NCBI RefSeq assembly: GCF_024127895.1
Contig: NZ_JAMYBK010000008.1
Location: 118,768-182,767, forward strand
Source: Pseudomonas guariconensis
GTDB lineage: Bacteria > Pseudomonadota > Gammaproteobacteria > Pseudomonadales > Pseudomonadaceae
Length of the DNA: 64,000 bases
Reading direction: 5' to 3'
Positions 1 to 7,735 of the stretch are shown here, in pieces; positions within the stretch are counted from its first letter, which is position 1, and each line of letters begins with the position of its first letter. Under the pieces are notes generated by a model. The model saw nothing but the letters and a program-made list of their open reading frames with translations, did no database searches and was not told where the DNA came from. The position numbers and the translations under genes are program-made.

Positions 1-254
1 TGTGGGCTGTTACCTTTCTCCGGGCCCAGCTTGAGCGCGGTGTACTTGATCAGCGGGCGGGTGGCCGGCGACAGCTGGTATTCCTCGTAGAACTGGCGCA
101 GCAGCTCGAGGATTTCCCAGTGGGCCTCGGTCAGCGGGATATCTTCGCGCGCGGCCAGGGCCTCGGCGACATCGCGGGACCAGTCTTGCAGGTCGACCAG
201 GAAGCCGTCCTTGTCCAGGGCGATCTGCCGATCGCCGACAGTCAGGGTGCTCAT
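1..254 (-). CDS. tusE: Sulfurtransferase TusE / DsrC family, C-terminus cut by window edge
   Basis: The first 84 residues of a TusE/DsrC-family protein, read leftward and leaving the window at base 1. The visible part has the family's order: an N-terminal beta region, then a helical segment (DWSRDVAEALAAREDIPLT) and the EAHWEILELLRQFYEEYQLS stretch. The family's C-terminal cysteine arm, which takes the persulfide from TusD, lies outside the window and cannot be checked. TusE passes sulfur from TusBCD to MnmA for 2-thiouridine at U34 of tRNA. The ATG at 252-254 overlaps the tusB stop as ATGA, so the two are translationally coupled. Confidence 0.9.
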   Translation of the reverse strand, partial: MSTLTVGDRQIALDKDGFLVDLQDWSRDVAEALAAREDIPLTEAHWEILELLRQFYEEYQLSPATRPLIKYTALKLGPEKGNSP

Positions 255-547
255 AGCCAGGTATTGACCTTGTCGTAGTGCAGTGACAACGCGACGAAGG
301 CCGGGTAGTCCACGGCCTTGGCAAGTTCGCCGGTGAGGGCGCGAGCCTGCAGGTCCTCGTCGAGGGCGAACAGACGCTGGCCCAGGCCGGCCGCTTGCAG
401 CCGACGATACGGCTCGCTGCCGGCACGCAGGGCGTACACGGCATCACCGCATAGCAACAGGGCGTCATCGACGCCAAGCAGGCGCAGGCAACTGGCCAGG
501 CGATCATCGCCGAAGGGCGAGTGGCTGATTACATGAAGGGTCGTCAT
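251..547 (-). CDS. tusB: Sulfur relay protein TusB
   Basis: A 98-residue protein beginning MTTLHVISHSPFGDDRL, the usual N-terminus and size of TusB/DsrH. TusB is the small non-catalytic subunit of the cytoplasmic (TusB-TusC-TusD)2 complex that relays persulfide sulfur from IscS toward TusE and MnmA for tRNA 2-thiolation. The gene lies between tusC (upstream, overlapping by one base) and tusE (downstream, ATGA overlap), in the standard order tusD-tusC-tusB-tusE. Assignment is by length, N-terminal sequence and neighbourhood. Confidence 0.9.
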   Translation of the reverse strand: MTTLHVISHSPFGDDRLASCLRLLGVDDALLLCGDAVYALRAGSEPYRRLQAAGLGQRLFALDEDLQARALTGELAKAVDYPAFVALSLHYDKVNTWL

Positions 548-906
548 CAGAGCGTCACCACCTGGTCGAAACGGGCAATCAAGGCCGACAGGGCCGCATC
601 GTCCAGCACCTGCACCGGCAGCTCCAGGGCGCCGGCGTCCAGGCCGCGCTCGGCCAGGCTGTGGCCACAGGCGAACAGCTCCTCGACGCCGAACATCGGC
701 AGCGCCTGGAGGTTGGCGGCGAGGTTCTTCTGTTGCAGCGCGGCGGGTTGCTGGCCGGCGGCGAGCTGGAACACGCCATCATCGAGGAACAGCATGCCCA
801 GGGGCAGGTCGAAGGCGCCGCCGGCCAGGGCGATATCCAGCGCCTCGCGGGCGCACGGGCCATTCCAAGGCGCCTGGCGGCTGATGATCAGCAGGGACTT
901 GGCCAT
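547..906 (-). CDS. tusC: Sulfur relay protein TusC
   Basis: A 119-residue protein starting MAKSLLIISRQAPWNGPCAREALDIALAGG, typical of TusC/DsrF. The fold is the small DsrE-like alpha/beta domain shared by all three Tus subunits. TusC is a structural partner in the TusBCD heterohexamer that hands sulfur to TusE. It starts one base after the tusD stop and its stop shares a base with the tusB start, so the operon is tightly coupled. No irregularity is seen. Confidence 0.9.
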   Translation of the reverse strand: MAKSLLIISRQAPWNGPCAREALDIALAGGAFDLPLGMLFLDDGVFQLAAGQQPAALQQKNLAANLQALPMFGVEELFACGHSLAERGLDAGALELPVQVLDDAALSALIARFDQVVTL

Positions 907-907
907 C

Positions 908-1300
908 TCAATCGCCTCCGAAGCAGACCAGGCGGTCGGCGACCTGCGCCGCCTCGTGCAGTTGACCCAGGCCGGACAGCTCCCACGGTGCCGGCAGGTT
1001 CACCGCCGGACGCTGGTAGCGGTTGGCCTCGGCTTCGTCGAGCACGCCCCGGCGCAGGGCCGCGGCGATGCACACCACGGCGTCGAGCTGGTGGGCACTG
1101 ATGAAGGTGCGCCATTGGGCCGCCACGTCCAGTTCGTCCTGGGGGGCGACGATGTTGGCCGAGGCGCTGTGCACCCCGTCCTGGTAGAAGAACAGGCGGG
1201 CAATCTCGTGCCCGCCGGCCAGCGCCGCCTCGGCGAAGCGCAGGGCGCGCCGCGAAGAGGGCGCATGGGCTGGGGAAAAGACCGCGATGGCGAATTTCAT
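908..1300 (-). CDS. tusD: Sulfurtransferase TusD
   Basis: A 130-residue DsrE-family protein, catalytic subunit of TusBCD. The conserved cysteine is Cys77 in DAVVCIAAALRRGV, corresponding to Cys78 of E. coli TusD, which carries the persulfide. The reading frame is open 17 codons further upstream, but the start at 1300 (MKFAIAVFSP) matches the family N-terminus. It is first in the leftward tusDCB-tusE operon, just below the terminator of the upstream permease gene. Confidence 0.92.
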   Translation of the reverse strand: MKFAIAVFSPAHAPSSRRALRFAEAALAGGHEIARLFFYQDGVHSASANIVAPQDELDVAAQWRTFISAHQLDAVVCIAAALRRGVLDEAEANRYQRPAVNLPAPWELSGLGQLHEAAQVADRLVCFGGD

Positions 1301-1340
1301 GGGAAGCTCGTGCAAAGGAATGCGGCCATGATAAAGCAAA

Positions 1341-1370
1341 AAAGCCCGCACCTGTGTGGGCGCGGGCTTT
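1341..1370 (-). terminator. Rho-independent terminator after the permease gene
   Basis: Inverted repeat with 9-base arms AAAGCCCGC (1341-1349) and GCGGGCTTT (1362-1370) and a 12-base loop. On the minus strand the stem is followed by a T-run. It lies between the permease stop (1392) and tusD (1300), so it separates the two transcripts. Confidence 0.85.
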
Positions 1371-1391
1371 GCAGGCCAGGCGAGGGGACGA

Positions 1392-2771
1392 TCAGGCCGC
1401 TTCCTTGCCCTCGGGCAGGAACCAGTTCAGCACCAGCGCGCAGATGCCGCCAGTGGCCACGCCCGACTCCAGCACATTGCGCAGGGCGGCCGGCATGTGT
1501 GCGAGGAATTCCGGCACCTGCGCGACACCCAGGCCCAGGGCCAGGGAAACGGCGATGATCAATAGCGCCCGGCGATCGAGGCGGGTGCTGGCCAGGATAT
1601 TGATGCCCGAGGCCGCCACCGCGCCGAACATCACCATGGCCGCGCCGCCGAGCACCGGCTCGGGCACCGCCTGGATCACCCCGGCGACGCTGGGGAACAG
1701 GCCCAGCAGCACCAGCATGACAGCGATCCAGATACCGATGTGGCGGCTGGCGATGCCGGTCAGCTGGATGACGCCGTTGTTCTGGGCGAAGATCGAACTG
1801 GGGAAGGTATTGAACAACCCGGCCAGCAGCGAGTTGGCACCGTTGACCAGCACGCCGCCCTTGATCCGCTGCATCCACAGCGGGCCTTCGACTGGCTGGC
1901 GCGAGACCTTGCTGGTGGCCGTGACGTCGCCGATGGCCTCCAGCGACGTCACCAGGTAGATCACCAGCATCGGGATGAACAGCGCCCAAGAGAAGCCCAG
2001 GCCGAAGTGCAGCGGCACCGGCACCTGGAACAGCGCGGCCTCGTGCATGCCAGTGAAGTCCAGACGGCCCAGGTAGCCCGCCAGCGCGTAGCCCACGGCC
2101 AGGGCGATGACGATGGCACAGCTGCGCATCCACACCACCGGGATACGGTTGAGCACCACGATGATCGCCAGTACCACGCCCGACAGCAGCAGGTTCTCGC
2201 CGTTGGCGAAGGTGCCGTTGCCCATGGCGGCGAAGCCACCGCCCATGCTGATCAGGCCGACCTTGATCAGGGTCAGGCCGATCATCAGCACGACGATGCC
2301 GGTGACCAGCGGGGTGATCAGCCGCTTGATGAACGGCAGGATGCGCGAGACGCCCATTTCCACGAAGGAGCCCGCGATCACCACGCCGAAGATCGCCGCC
2401 ATCACGCTTTCCACCGGCGTACCCTGCTTGACCATCAGCGCGCCACCGGCGATCAGCGGCCCGACGAAGTTGAAGCTGGTGCCCTGGACGATCAGCAGCC
2501 CCGCCCCGAACGGCCCGAAGCGCTTGCACTGGACGAAGGTGGCGATACCGGAGATCACCAGCGACATGGACACGATCAGGTTGGTGTCCCGTGGCGACAC
2601 GCCCAGGGCCTGGCAGATCAGCAGGCCCGGCGTGACGATCGGCACGATGATCGCCAGCAGGTGCTGCAGCGCCGCCAGCAGCCCGATCAGCGGCCGCGGC
2701 TTGTCCTCCAGGCCAAGGACCAGTTCATTGGCAGGCGCCGCCGCGCCCGGCACGTGTTCGATGGAACTCAT
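1392..2771 (-). CDS. NCS2 (NAT) family nucleobase:cation symporter, probable xanthine/uracil/urate permease
   Basis: A 459-residue inner-membrane transporter with about 12-14 hydrophobic segments, the size of XanQ/XanP/UacT. The NAT signature [Q/E/P]-N-x-G-x4-T-[R/K/G] is present as QNNGVIQLTG at residues 330-339. The upstream acidic segment SLEAIGD (residues 276-282) matches the substrate-site region of the family. Family members couple uptake of xanthine, uric acid or uracil to protons; the ending TG is more common in purine carriers, but the substrate cannot be fixed from sequence. The frame stays open upstream to 2969; the start at MSSIEH (2771) fits family length. The gene has its own terminator. 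Confidence 0.85.
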   Translation of the reverse strand: MSSIEHVPGAAAPANELVLGLEDKPRPLIGLLAALQHLLAIIVPIVTPGLLICQALGVSPRDTNLIVSMSLVISGIATFVQCKRFGPFGAGLLIVQGTSFNFVGPLIAGGALMVKQGTPVESVMAAIFGVVIAGSFVEMGVSRILPFIKRLITPLVTGIVVLMIGLTLIKVGLISMGGGFAAMGNGTFANGENLLLSGVVLAIIVVLNRIPVVWMRSCAIVIALAVGYALAGYLGRLDFTGMHEAALFQVPVPLHFGLGFSWALFIPMLVIYLVTSLEAIGDVTATSKVSRQPVEGPLWMQRIKGGVLVNGANSLLAGLFNTFPSSIFAQNNGVIQLTGIASRHIGIWIAVMLVLLGLFPSVAGVIQAVPEPVLGGAAMVMFGAVAASGINILASTRLDRRALLIIAVSLALGLGVAQVPEFLAHMPAALRNVLESGVATGGICALVLNWFLPEGKEAA

Positions 2772-2934
2772 GGGAAAGCTGCCCCGGATGAAAAAAGGAG
2801 CGCATTCTACGGGGCTTGGAAGGTTAGGGGTAGAGGTACCCCGCTGCTGCGGGCAAGGACGCGATGGTTGGGGCCACCGCCAAGCAGACGGACCCCCGCT
2901 TAACTGTCCGCCCCGTGATGTGGTTTGCGGGAAC

Positions 2935-2978
2935 CCTGTGGGAGCGGGCTTGCCCGCGATGGGCTGCAAAGCAGCCCC
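2935..2978. repeat. REP element of the Pseudomonas putida type
   Basis: The segment contains the core CCTGTGGGAGCGGGCTTGCC followed by CGCGATGGGCTGCAAAGCAG. This is the typical extragenic palindromic core of P. putida-group genomes, lying in the 277-bp gap between the permease and the BI-1 gene. It supports the host assignment. Confidence 0.75.
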
Positions 2979-3009
2979 AGTGGGTTACAGCGCTTGGCCA
3001 CTGACGAAA

Positions 3010-3031
3010 AAGCCCGCCGAAGCGGGCTTTT
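3010..3031 (-). terminator. Terminator of the BI-1 family gene
   Basis: Stem AGCCCGC / GCGGGCT with loop CGAA (3011-3028), flanked by A- and T-rich stretches. It sits 18 bases below the stop of the leftward BI-1 gene. Confidence 0.8.
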
Positions 3032-3048
3032 CTCGACAAGAACCGCGA

Positions 3049-3720
3049 TCAGTCGTCGCGCCCCATGATGCCGAACAGCTGCAGCAGGCTGACGAACAGG
3101 TTGTAGATCGACACGTACAGGCTGATGGTCGCCATGATGTAGTTGCGTTCCCCGCCATGGATGATGGCGCTGGTCTGGAACAGGATGCACACCGACGAGA
3201 ACAGCACGAAGCCGGCGCTGATCGCCAGTTGCAGGCCGCTGATCTGGAAGAAGAAGCTGGCCAGCACGGCACCCAGCAAAACGAAGAAGCCCGCGGTGAT
3301 GAAGCCGCTGAGGAAGCTCATGTCCTTGCGGGTGATCAGCACGTAGGCCGACAGGCCGCCGAACACCAGGGCGGTCATGGCGAACGCCGAGCTGACCACT
3401 TCGGCACCGCCGCTCATGCCCAGGTAGCGGTTGAGGATAGGCCCGAGGATGAAGCCCATGAAGCCGGTGAGGGCGAAGGTGGAGAGCAGGCCCCAGGCCG
3501 AATCACGCAGCTTGGCGGTGAGGAAGAACAGTCCGTAGAAACCGATCAGCACGACGAAGATGTTCGGGTAGCCGACCCGCATCTGCTGGGCGATGAAGGC
3601 CATGACACCGCTGAAGGCGAGGGTGAGCGCCAGCAGGCTGTATGTGTTGCGCAGGACGCGGCTGACCTCCTGCTGCTCGACCTGCTGGCCGTGTTGTACG
3701 GCATAATCCTGTTCGCGCAT
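3049..3720 (-). CDS. Bax inhibitor-1 / YccA family membrane protein
   Basis: A 223-residue protein with a short hydrophilic N-terminus (MREQDYAVQHGQQVEQQEVSRVLRNTY) followed by seven hydrophobic segments, as in the BI-1/YccA family. E. coli YccA modulates the FtsH protease. The start at 3720 is preceded by CCACAGGAGTG, a good ribosome site; the frame is open to 3813 but that extension is atypical. In Pseudomonas this gene is usually near tusE, as here. Confidence 0.88.
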   Translation of the reverse strand: MREQDYAVQHGQQVEQQEVSRVLRNTYSLLALTLAFSGVMAFIAQQMRVGYPNIFVVLIGFYGLFFLTAKLRDSAWGLLSTFALTGFMGFILGPILNRYLGMSGGAEVVSSAFAMTALVFGGLSAYVLITRKDMSFLSGFITAGFFVLLGAVLASFFFQISGLQLAISAGFVLFSSVCILFQTSAIIHGGERNYIMATISLYVSIYNLFVSLLQLFGIMGRDD

Positions 3721-3844
3721 GGCGACACTCCTGTGGTTTGAAACGTATGGTTGCAAGGAGCATATCAGAGCCGTCGTGGCCCGCGACACAGAGAGTTTGA
3801 CAGCTTGTTTCATTACGGTATGATTGCGGCCGCAAAATCGTTCT

Positions 3845-3932
3845 GGAAGCGTGGCCGAGTGGTTTAAGGCAACGGTCTTGAAAACCGTCGATGGGCAACT
3901 ATCCTAGAGTTCGAATCTCTACGCTTCCGCCA
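3845..3932 (+). tRNA. tRNA-Ser (anticodon UGA)
   Basis: Acceptor stem GGAAGCG (3845-3851) pairs with CGCTTCC (3922-3928), followed by GCCA. The anticodon stem is ACGGT/ACCGT with loop CTTGAAA, giving anticodon TGA at 3879-3881. A long variable arm identifies a class II serine tRNA. The 3' 62 bases are the phage attachment core, so the 3' end here is phage-supplied and the gene is restored. Confidence 0.97.
3871..3932. other. attL core (62 bp, within tRNA-Ser)
   Basis: The sequence from AACGGTCTTGAAAACC to CTACGCTTCCGCCA is identical to 62597-62658. The copies diverge at both ends (C versus T before, C versus T after), which defines the 62-bp core. It spans the anticodon stem to the CCA end. 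Confidence 0.95.
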
Positions 3933-3937
3933 CTTCT

Positions 3938-3963
3938 AAAGCCCTGATTATTCAGGGCTTTTT
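3938..3963. terminator. Terminator downstream of tRNA-Ser / integrase
   Basis: Perfect 10-bp stem AAAGCCCTGA / TCAGGGCTTT with loop TTAT and flanking T-run. It can end the tRNA-Ser transcript rightward and the leftward early operon after the integrase. Confidence 0.85.
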
Positions 3964-4043
3964 GCGTTTTTGAGGCATAGAAAACCTACCCATACGAATG
4001 GGGTTTGTAATGGTTTGATTTGTCAGCGCTGACAATACTTTGG

Positions 4044-5105
4044 CTATTTGGTGGGTTTCGCCAAGGCTCCAACTCGGCGATATACCCGCTCGGTGATGTC
4101 GCCTTTGGTGTGGCCCAGCAGAAGACTGGCGTGGTCGACGTCGGTGATTTCCGAAGCTGCTTTTGGGCGGATGTCGCGGAACTGGAACTGGCTGATTCGG
4201 CCTGCCAGCACCTGGTCGCCGGCAGCGACTGCCTCCTTAACCGCTTCCTCCCTGGCGTCGTCCCAGCGGCGGCGAAGCATCGGCGCCGTTACCCGTTTTC
4301 CGTTTTCGGTTAGGAGTAGGTACGGCGAGCTATGCGGCCTGTTCCGCTCCAGTATCTTCCTGATGAGCGCGCCCAGGCTGCTCTCCACGCCATCCACCTC
4401 GAGCATGATCCGCAGCTTCTTGTGGGTCTTCTTCTGTTTCACGCCAAGGGCATTGCCCTCGATGTCATCCCTCCTCATTACCAGCACGTCCGCCGGCCGC
4501 TGGCCTGTCAAATACGCCAAGTCCATGGCGTCCTTCAATTCGTCCACCGCTTTGGCATACACCGCGTTCCAGATCGCGTCATTGGCGTAGAAGTCCCGCG
4601 GCACCTCTTTGTTCTTGCGCACACCCTGACACGGGTTCTCGTTGGTGGTAAGCCCCCATTCCCGGGCGATGTTGAAAATGTGCGACAGGGTGGCGATCTC
4701 GCGATTCGCCCTGACCGGCGCTGTCCTGGCGTCGCGGTACTTCGCCACATGCGCAGGCGTAATCCCGTCGATTGGCGCCTTTTCGAAGTAATTGCGCAGC
4801 TGGCGTATCTCGGCCAGGTTGTCCTTCTGGGTGCGCGCCGCCTTCTTCGGGATGATGTCGCGCTCGTAGCGGTCGAAGATCGCACCCATGGTAACCAGGT
4901 CCTTCGGCTTTTCCTTCGCCTCCAGCTCGGCCCACTTCAGTCTCGCCAGGCTCAGGTCGGTGCCCAGCGGCACCGGTTTCCCTGACTTGTCGAGGTAGAA
5001 GTAGCTGATCCACTCCTTGCCAGGGTTTTTCTTGCTCTTGCTGGTGCGCTTGCGCCGGTACATGCCCGGCGGCAAGCCCCGATTCTCGGTCTTCCTTGGG
5101 CGCAT
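4044..5105 (-). CDS. int: Tyrosine-recombinase phage integrase
   Basis: A 353-residue integrase with an N-terminal arm-binding region (1-75), a SAM-like core-binding domain (75-165) and the catalytic domain (170-350). Catalytic residues seen are Arg203 (TGQRPADV), a lysine around 224-230, Arg313 (RDIR), His332 (LLGHTKGDI) and the nucleophile Tyr342 (RVYRRVG). The usual HxxR box reads RxxR (Arg310-x-x-Arg313), a variant known in some phage integrases. It is the first phage gene at attL and ends 111 bases from it. It starts one base below the DUF4224 gene, its probable partner. Confidence 0.95.
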   Translation of the reverse strand: MRPRKTENRGLPPGMYRRKRTSKSKKNPGKEWISYFYLDKSGKPVPLGTDLSLARLKWAELEAKEKPKDLVTMGAIFDRYERDIIPKKAARTQKDNLAEIRQLRNYFEKAPIDGITPAHVAKYRDARTAPVRANREIATLSHIFNIAREWGLTTNENPCQGVRKNKEVPRDFYANDAIWNAVYAKAVDELKDAMDLAYLTGQRPADVLVMRRDDIEGNALGVKQKKTHKKLRIMLEVDGVESSLGALIRKILERNRPHSSPYLLLTENGKRVTAPMLRRRWDDAREEAVKEAVAAGDQVLAGRISQFQFRDIRPKAASEITDVDHASLLLGHTKGDITERVYRRVGALAKPTK

Positions 5106-5106
5106 T

Positions 5107-5349
5107 TCACCTCACCTTCGAAATGTCTGGTGTCCACGTTGGGGCGGCTGGCAGCGGTGGCTTCATCGGCACCACTTCAAGAGCCACGCCCAGCTTCATG
5201 CGAACGTAGTGGCGACCAACCAGTGGGCGCCCGCTTCGGGTTTCAACGAATACCCAGCCACGTTCTTCGAGCCAGCGGCGCTGGTAGCCCCTGGCCTTGT
5301 AGCCGGTCAGTTCGGCCAGCTCTTCGTCCGAAAGGATCTCGGTTTCCAT
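5107..5349 (-). CDS. DUF4224 domain protein, candidate recombination directionality factor
   Basis: An 80-residue protein beginning METEILSDEELAELTGYK and continuing RRWLEERGWVF. The pattern LSDEELAxLTGxKxxxxQxxWL followed by a small-hairpin region (SGRPLVGR) is that of DUF4224, found next to many phage integrases. The location directly upstream of int, one base apart in the same transcript, suggests an excisionase role. That role is inferred from position only. Confidence 0.75.
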   Translation of the reverse strand: METEILSDEELAELTGYKARGYQRRWLEERGWVFVETRSGRPLVGRHYVRMKLGVALEVVPMKPPLPAAPTWTPDISKVR

Positions 5350-5388
5350 GGGATGGTCTCCACGCCGCCGGTGGCGGCAGGTTGGTGG

Positions 5389-5712
5389 TCAGTCCAGTTG
5401 GTAGTAGACGTAGCAGTCGACGCCCTGGTCCTTGAGCGACCGGTACATGGCCTGCACGCCGACGTACCGACGGTTGCCGATTCCTGCGAACGGCACTGAC
5501 AGGTGCAGGCCTCGCGGGTGATAGGTGCTGGCCGGGTAGACCTCGCCAGGCAGGCCTTTGATCTGGCTGGCGCGCAGACCGCGCAGGGGGATGACAACCC
5601 GGTCCAGGTTGGCGCTGCCCCCATCATCGGTGCACGCAGCGGCTGCGGCCTTGCCTGCCTCAGTCGCGATCCGGATCTTTGCAGGCAGGCTGGCAAGCTC
5701 TTCTTTCGTCAT
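5389..5712 (-). CDS. Hypothetical phage protein
   Basis: A 107-residue soluble protein, not recognised. It has an alanine-rich N-terminal helix (TEAGKAAAAACTDDG) and a C-terminal mixed region ending in YVYYQLD. A GGAGAG ribosome site lies ahead of the start. It belongs to the leftward early operon between the methyltransferase and DUF4224 genes. No catalytic motif is evident. Confidence 0.7.
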   Translation of the reverse strand: MTKEELASLPAKIRIATEAGKAAAAACTDDGGSANLDRVVIPLRGLRASQIKGLPGEVYPASTYHPRGLHLSVPFAGIGNRRYVGVQAMYRSLKDQGVDCYVYYQLD

Positions 5713-5770
5713 GGCAATAGCTCTCCATGCCCGTGCATGTATGCGGCGGGCTTGAGTAGTAGGGGAAGGG

Positions 5771-6250
5771 TTAAGCTGGGCGCTTCATGAAGGTGATCCA
5801 GTGCGTCTTTTCGCGCTTACCGGACTTGTGGCCAAACAGGGGCTTTTCGGGGGTGAGGGCCAGCAACTCACTCACCAGCACCTGGGTTTCGTTCCACTTG
5901 AAGATCAAGATTCCTTCGGGCTCCAGAACGCGGAAGCACTCAGCAAAGCCCTGGCGGATGTCCTCTCGCCAGTCGCTTGTGAGCACGCCGTACTTGGCCC
6001 GCATCCAGCTATCTACACCGGCTCGAGTCAGGTGCGGTGGGTCAAACACGACCAGGCGGAAGCTTGAGGCCTCGAAGGGCAATTGGCGGAAGTCCATCAG
6101 CACGTCAGGCTCTACCTTCAGCACCCGGCCATCGCAGAGCAGGTGCTCCTCGTCACGGATGTCGCCGAAGAGGGCGCGCTGGTCCTGCTTGTCGAACCAC
6201 ATCATGCGGCTGGCGCTGCAGGGGTCGAGTACCTTGGCTGTCGCGCTCAT
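5771..6250 (-). CDS. Putative SAM-dependent methyltransferase (DPPH motif)
   Basis: A 159-residue protein with a DPPH catalytic tetrad at residues 70-73 (LVVFDPPHL), as in amino-methyltransferases acting on adenine N6 or cytosine N4. A Rossmann-like context follows, LEPEGILIFKWNET. It is short and has no target-recognition domain, so it may be an orphan modification enzyme or methylate another substrate. The ATG at 6250 is preceded by AGGTGG, and an in-frame GTG lies three codons upstream. It shares one base with the stop of the tiny gene before it (TGATG). Confidence 0.65.
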   Translation of the reverse strand: MSATAKVLDPCSASRMMWFDKQDQRALFGDIRDEEHLLCDGRVLKVEPDVLMDFRQLPFEASSFRLVVFDPPHLTRAGVDSWMRAKYGVLTSDWREDIRQGFAECFRVLEPEGILIFKWNETQVLVSELLALTPEKPLFGHKSGKREKTHWITFMKRPA

Positions 6251-6300
6251 CACGGCCACCTGTAGATCATATAGGCCATGTACATCAGGGGCAGGATCAT
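6250..6300 (-). CDS. Candidate 16-residue membrane peptide (MILPLMYMAYMIYRWP)
   Basis: A 17-codon frame whose ATG overlaps the stop of the previous gene (ATGA) and whose stop overlaps the next start (TGATG). The product is almost entirely hydrophobic with a C-terminal RW. The exact coupling on both sides is the reason for listing it. It could instead be only a coupling leader for the methyltransferase. Confidence 0.4.
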   Translation of the reverse strand: MILPLMYMAYMIYRWP

Positions 6301-6398
6301 GGCTGCTTCTCCTTCGGCGGATGAACCGGGCAAGGCCAGCGCAGCGAGCCGTCGCCGGATGGGCAGGTGCAGGTCTTCACTTCGATCAGGTCGGTCAT
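6297..6398 (-). CDS. Small cysteine-containing phage protein (33 aa)
   Basis: It starts MTDLIEVKTCTCPSGDGS and ends CPVHPPKEKQP. Three cysteines and a histidine (CTC, CPVH) could bind a metal. Its ATG overlaps the previous stop and its stop overlaps the next start, both as ATGA. Function unknown. Confidence 0.55.
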   Translation of the reverse strand: MTDLIEVKTCTCPSGDGSLRWPCPVHPPKEKQP

Positions 6399-6595
6399 GG
6401 GCGGCGCTCCAATGTCAGTCCGAAGGGGCGGTAGTTGGGCGTTTTTCGCGCCCACTTGTAACGACCGCCGCCAGTCCACCCAGCCTTGCCAGGTATCAGG
6501 ATCGGCATCGACTCCCACCAGAACCATTCGCCGTCGCTGTCCTGGGCAAGCCATTCGGCCCACTCTGGCGCGTCGATCCAATGCGGTTTGCTCAC
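6395..6595 (-). CDS. Small tryptophan-rich phage protein (66 aa)
   Basis: A 66-residue protein with ten tryptophans, starting MSKPHWIDAPEWAEWLAQD. It is the third member of a coupled chain of small leftward genes, with 4-base overlaps at both ends. No family recognised. Its hydrophilic, aromatic composition suggests a small binding protein. Confidence 0.6.
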   Translation of the reverse strand: MSKPHWIDAPEWAEWLAQDSDGEWFWWESMPILIPGKAGWTGGGRYKWARKTPNYRPFGLTLERRP

Positions 6596-6861
6596 AGCTG
6601 ATACCTCTCATCAATCCAGCGCCCAGGCGCCAGAGCGGGTGTAGGTTCGGGTTGGGTTTCGTGCGGGGAGAGCTGTCGCTCGTTGCCGGCCTGGAGCTGG
6701 CTGTCGGGGATGCAGCTGATTCCGCCCTTGTAGATGTTCTCGCTGTAAATCCAGCAGGTTACGGAACGCTTCTGATCTCGGATCACCTCAACGCTCCAGG
6801 TCAATTGTTCTGCGCTGGCGCCGGTGGCCAGCAGCAGGAGGCAGAGGGCGAGGCGGGTCAT
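6592..6861 (-). CDS. Small exported protein with signal peptide (89 aa)
   Basis: The N-terminus MTRLALCLLLLATGASAEQ is a clear Sec signal peptide with cleavage likely after ASA. The mature part of about 71 residues has two cysteines (TCW and SCI) that could form a periplasmic disulfide. It overlaps the nuclease-like gene upstream and the 66-residue gene downstream by 4 bases each. An envelope role such as lysogenic conversion or exclusion is possible but unsupported. Confidence 0.65.
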   Translation of the reverse strand: MTRLALCLLLLATGASAEQLTWSVEVIRDQKRSVTCWIYSENIYKGGISCIPDSQLQAGNERQLSPHETQPEPTPALAPGRWIDERYQL

Positions 6862-7652
6862 GTGGTGAGCTCCAGTTGTGGGGCGGCCTTGGCAGCCAGT
6901 TCAGCGACGACGATGGCGTAGGCCTCGGGGTGTTGCTTATCGAATGGCGGCATGTTCTCGGTTTCGATCCAGGTTCCACGCACTGACCCGCGATCAAGCC
7001 AGCCAGGTTCGATGCCCCTTGGTCGCGTCCAGGCGGTCGGACTGATGCCGAGTTCCTGAATCTGCTTGGCCGCGATGTGACCCTGCGATCGCAGCAAGGC
7101 GATCACCCGCAGCGCTGCTTCCTTCCAGGGTGTGAGGCTGACCGGGGAGGGGACGCCGGCCTGGTGTGCACCAACCGCCATTGGCACCCGGCATCGCTCT
7201 GCCGGGTTCCAGTCGAACAGGTGCAGGTACTCTTCGTTGACGAAGAACGACATCCAGTTCCGGTTGTCCACGCAGCGCACATCGAATCCCCATCCGGACT
7301 TGTCGCCGCCACGAGACATCCAGCGGGGGAGCACAACAGGAATTCCGAGCAGACCCAGCATCCGGCAGATTCCGTGACTGGCTTCGCTGGCCTTGCCGAC
7401 GATCACCAGGCGATGGTCCGGGCCAGGCCTTCCGTAAAAGTTCTCGTAGTCCTTCGGCAGGATCTGGTCGGCTACCTTGGCGTTCAGGCTCATCTTCGCC
7501 TCGACGCCGATCTGCCGACCGCTGGTGTGCACAGCTAGGATGTCGAAGCCTGCAGCCTCGGGGTAGCAAGTCCAATCGGCCTGCTTGTTCATCGACTGAA
7601 TGAAGGCCGCGCACAACTCGGCCTCCGTCTTGATCGGTGTCCTTTCGAGCAT
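6858..7652 (-). CDS. PD-(D/E)XK nuclease-like protein
   Basis: A 264-residue protein. Residues 30-60 fit a PD-(D/E)XK active site: Asp37 in EAAGFDILAV, then a short hairpin, then Glu51-x-Lys53 in GVEAKMS. The C-terminal half (about 175-215) resembles a winged-helix segment (ALRVIALLRSQGHIAAKQIQ). The combination suggests a DNA-acting enzyme. Its start has an AAGGAA ribosome site. Substrate and role (recombination or host DNA attack) are unknown. Confidence 0.5.
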   Translation of the reverse strand: MLERTPIKTEAELCAAFIQSMNKQADWTCYPEAAGFDILAVHTSGRQIGVEAKMSLNAKVADQILPKDYENFYGRPGPDHRLVIVGKASEASHGICRMLGLLGIPVVLPRWMSRGGDKSGWGFDVRCVDNRNWMSFFVNEEYLHLFDWNPAERCRVPMAVGAHQAGVPSPVSLTPWKEAALRVIALLRSQGHIAAKQIQELGISPTAWTRPRGIEPGWLDRGSVRGTWIETENMPPFDKQHPEAYAIVVAELAAKAAPQLELTT

Positions 7653-7735
7653 GTCGATTCCTTGGCCGCCATATCGCGGCAGTGAATAGAGGGGAGAGGG
7701 GTTGCAGCGAAAGGAGTACAGATGTACTCCTGTGG

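Noticed and set aside
1740..2903. A 387-codon plus-strand frame rich in Gln, His and Asp
   Set aside because: It is antisense to the permease gene and has the composition of a shadow of a hydrophobic protein.
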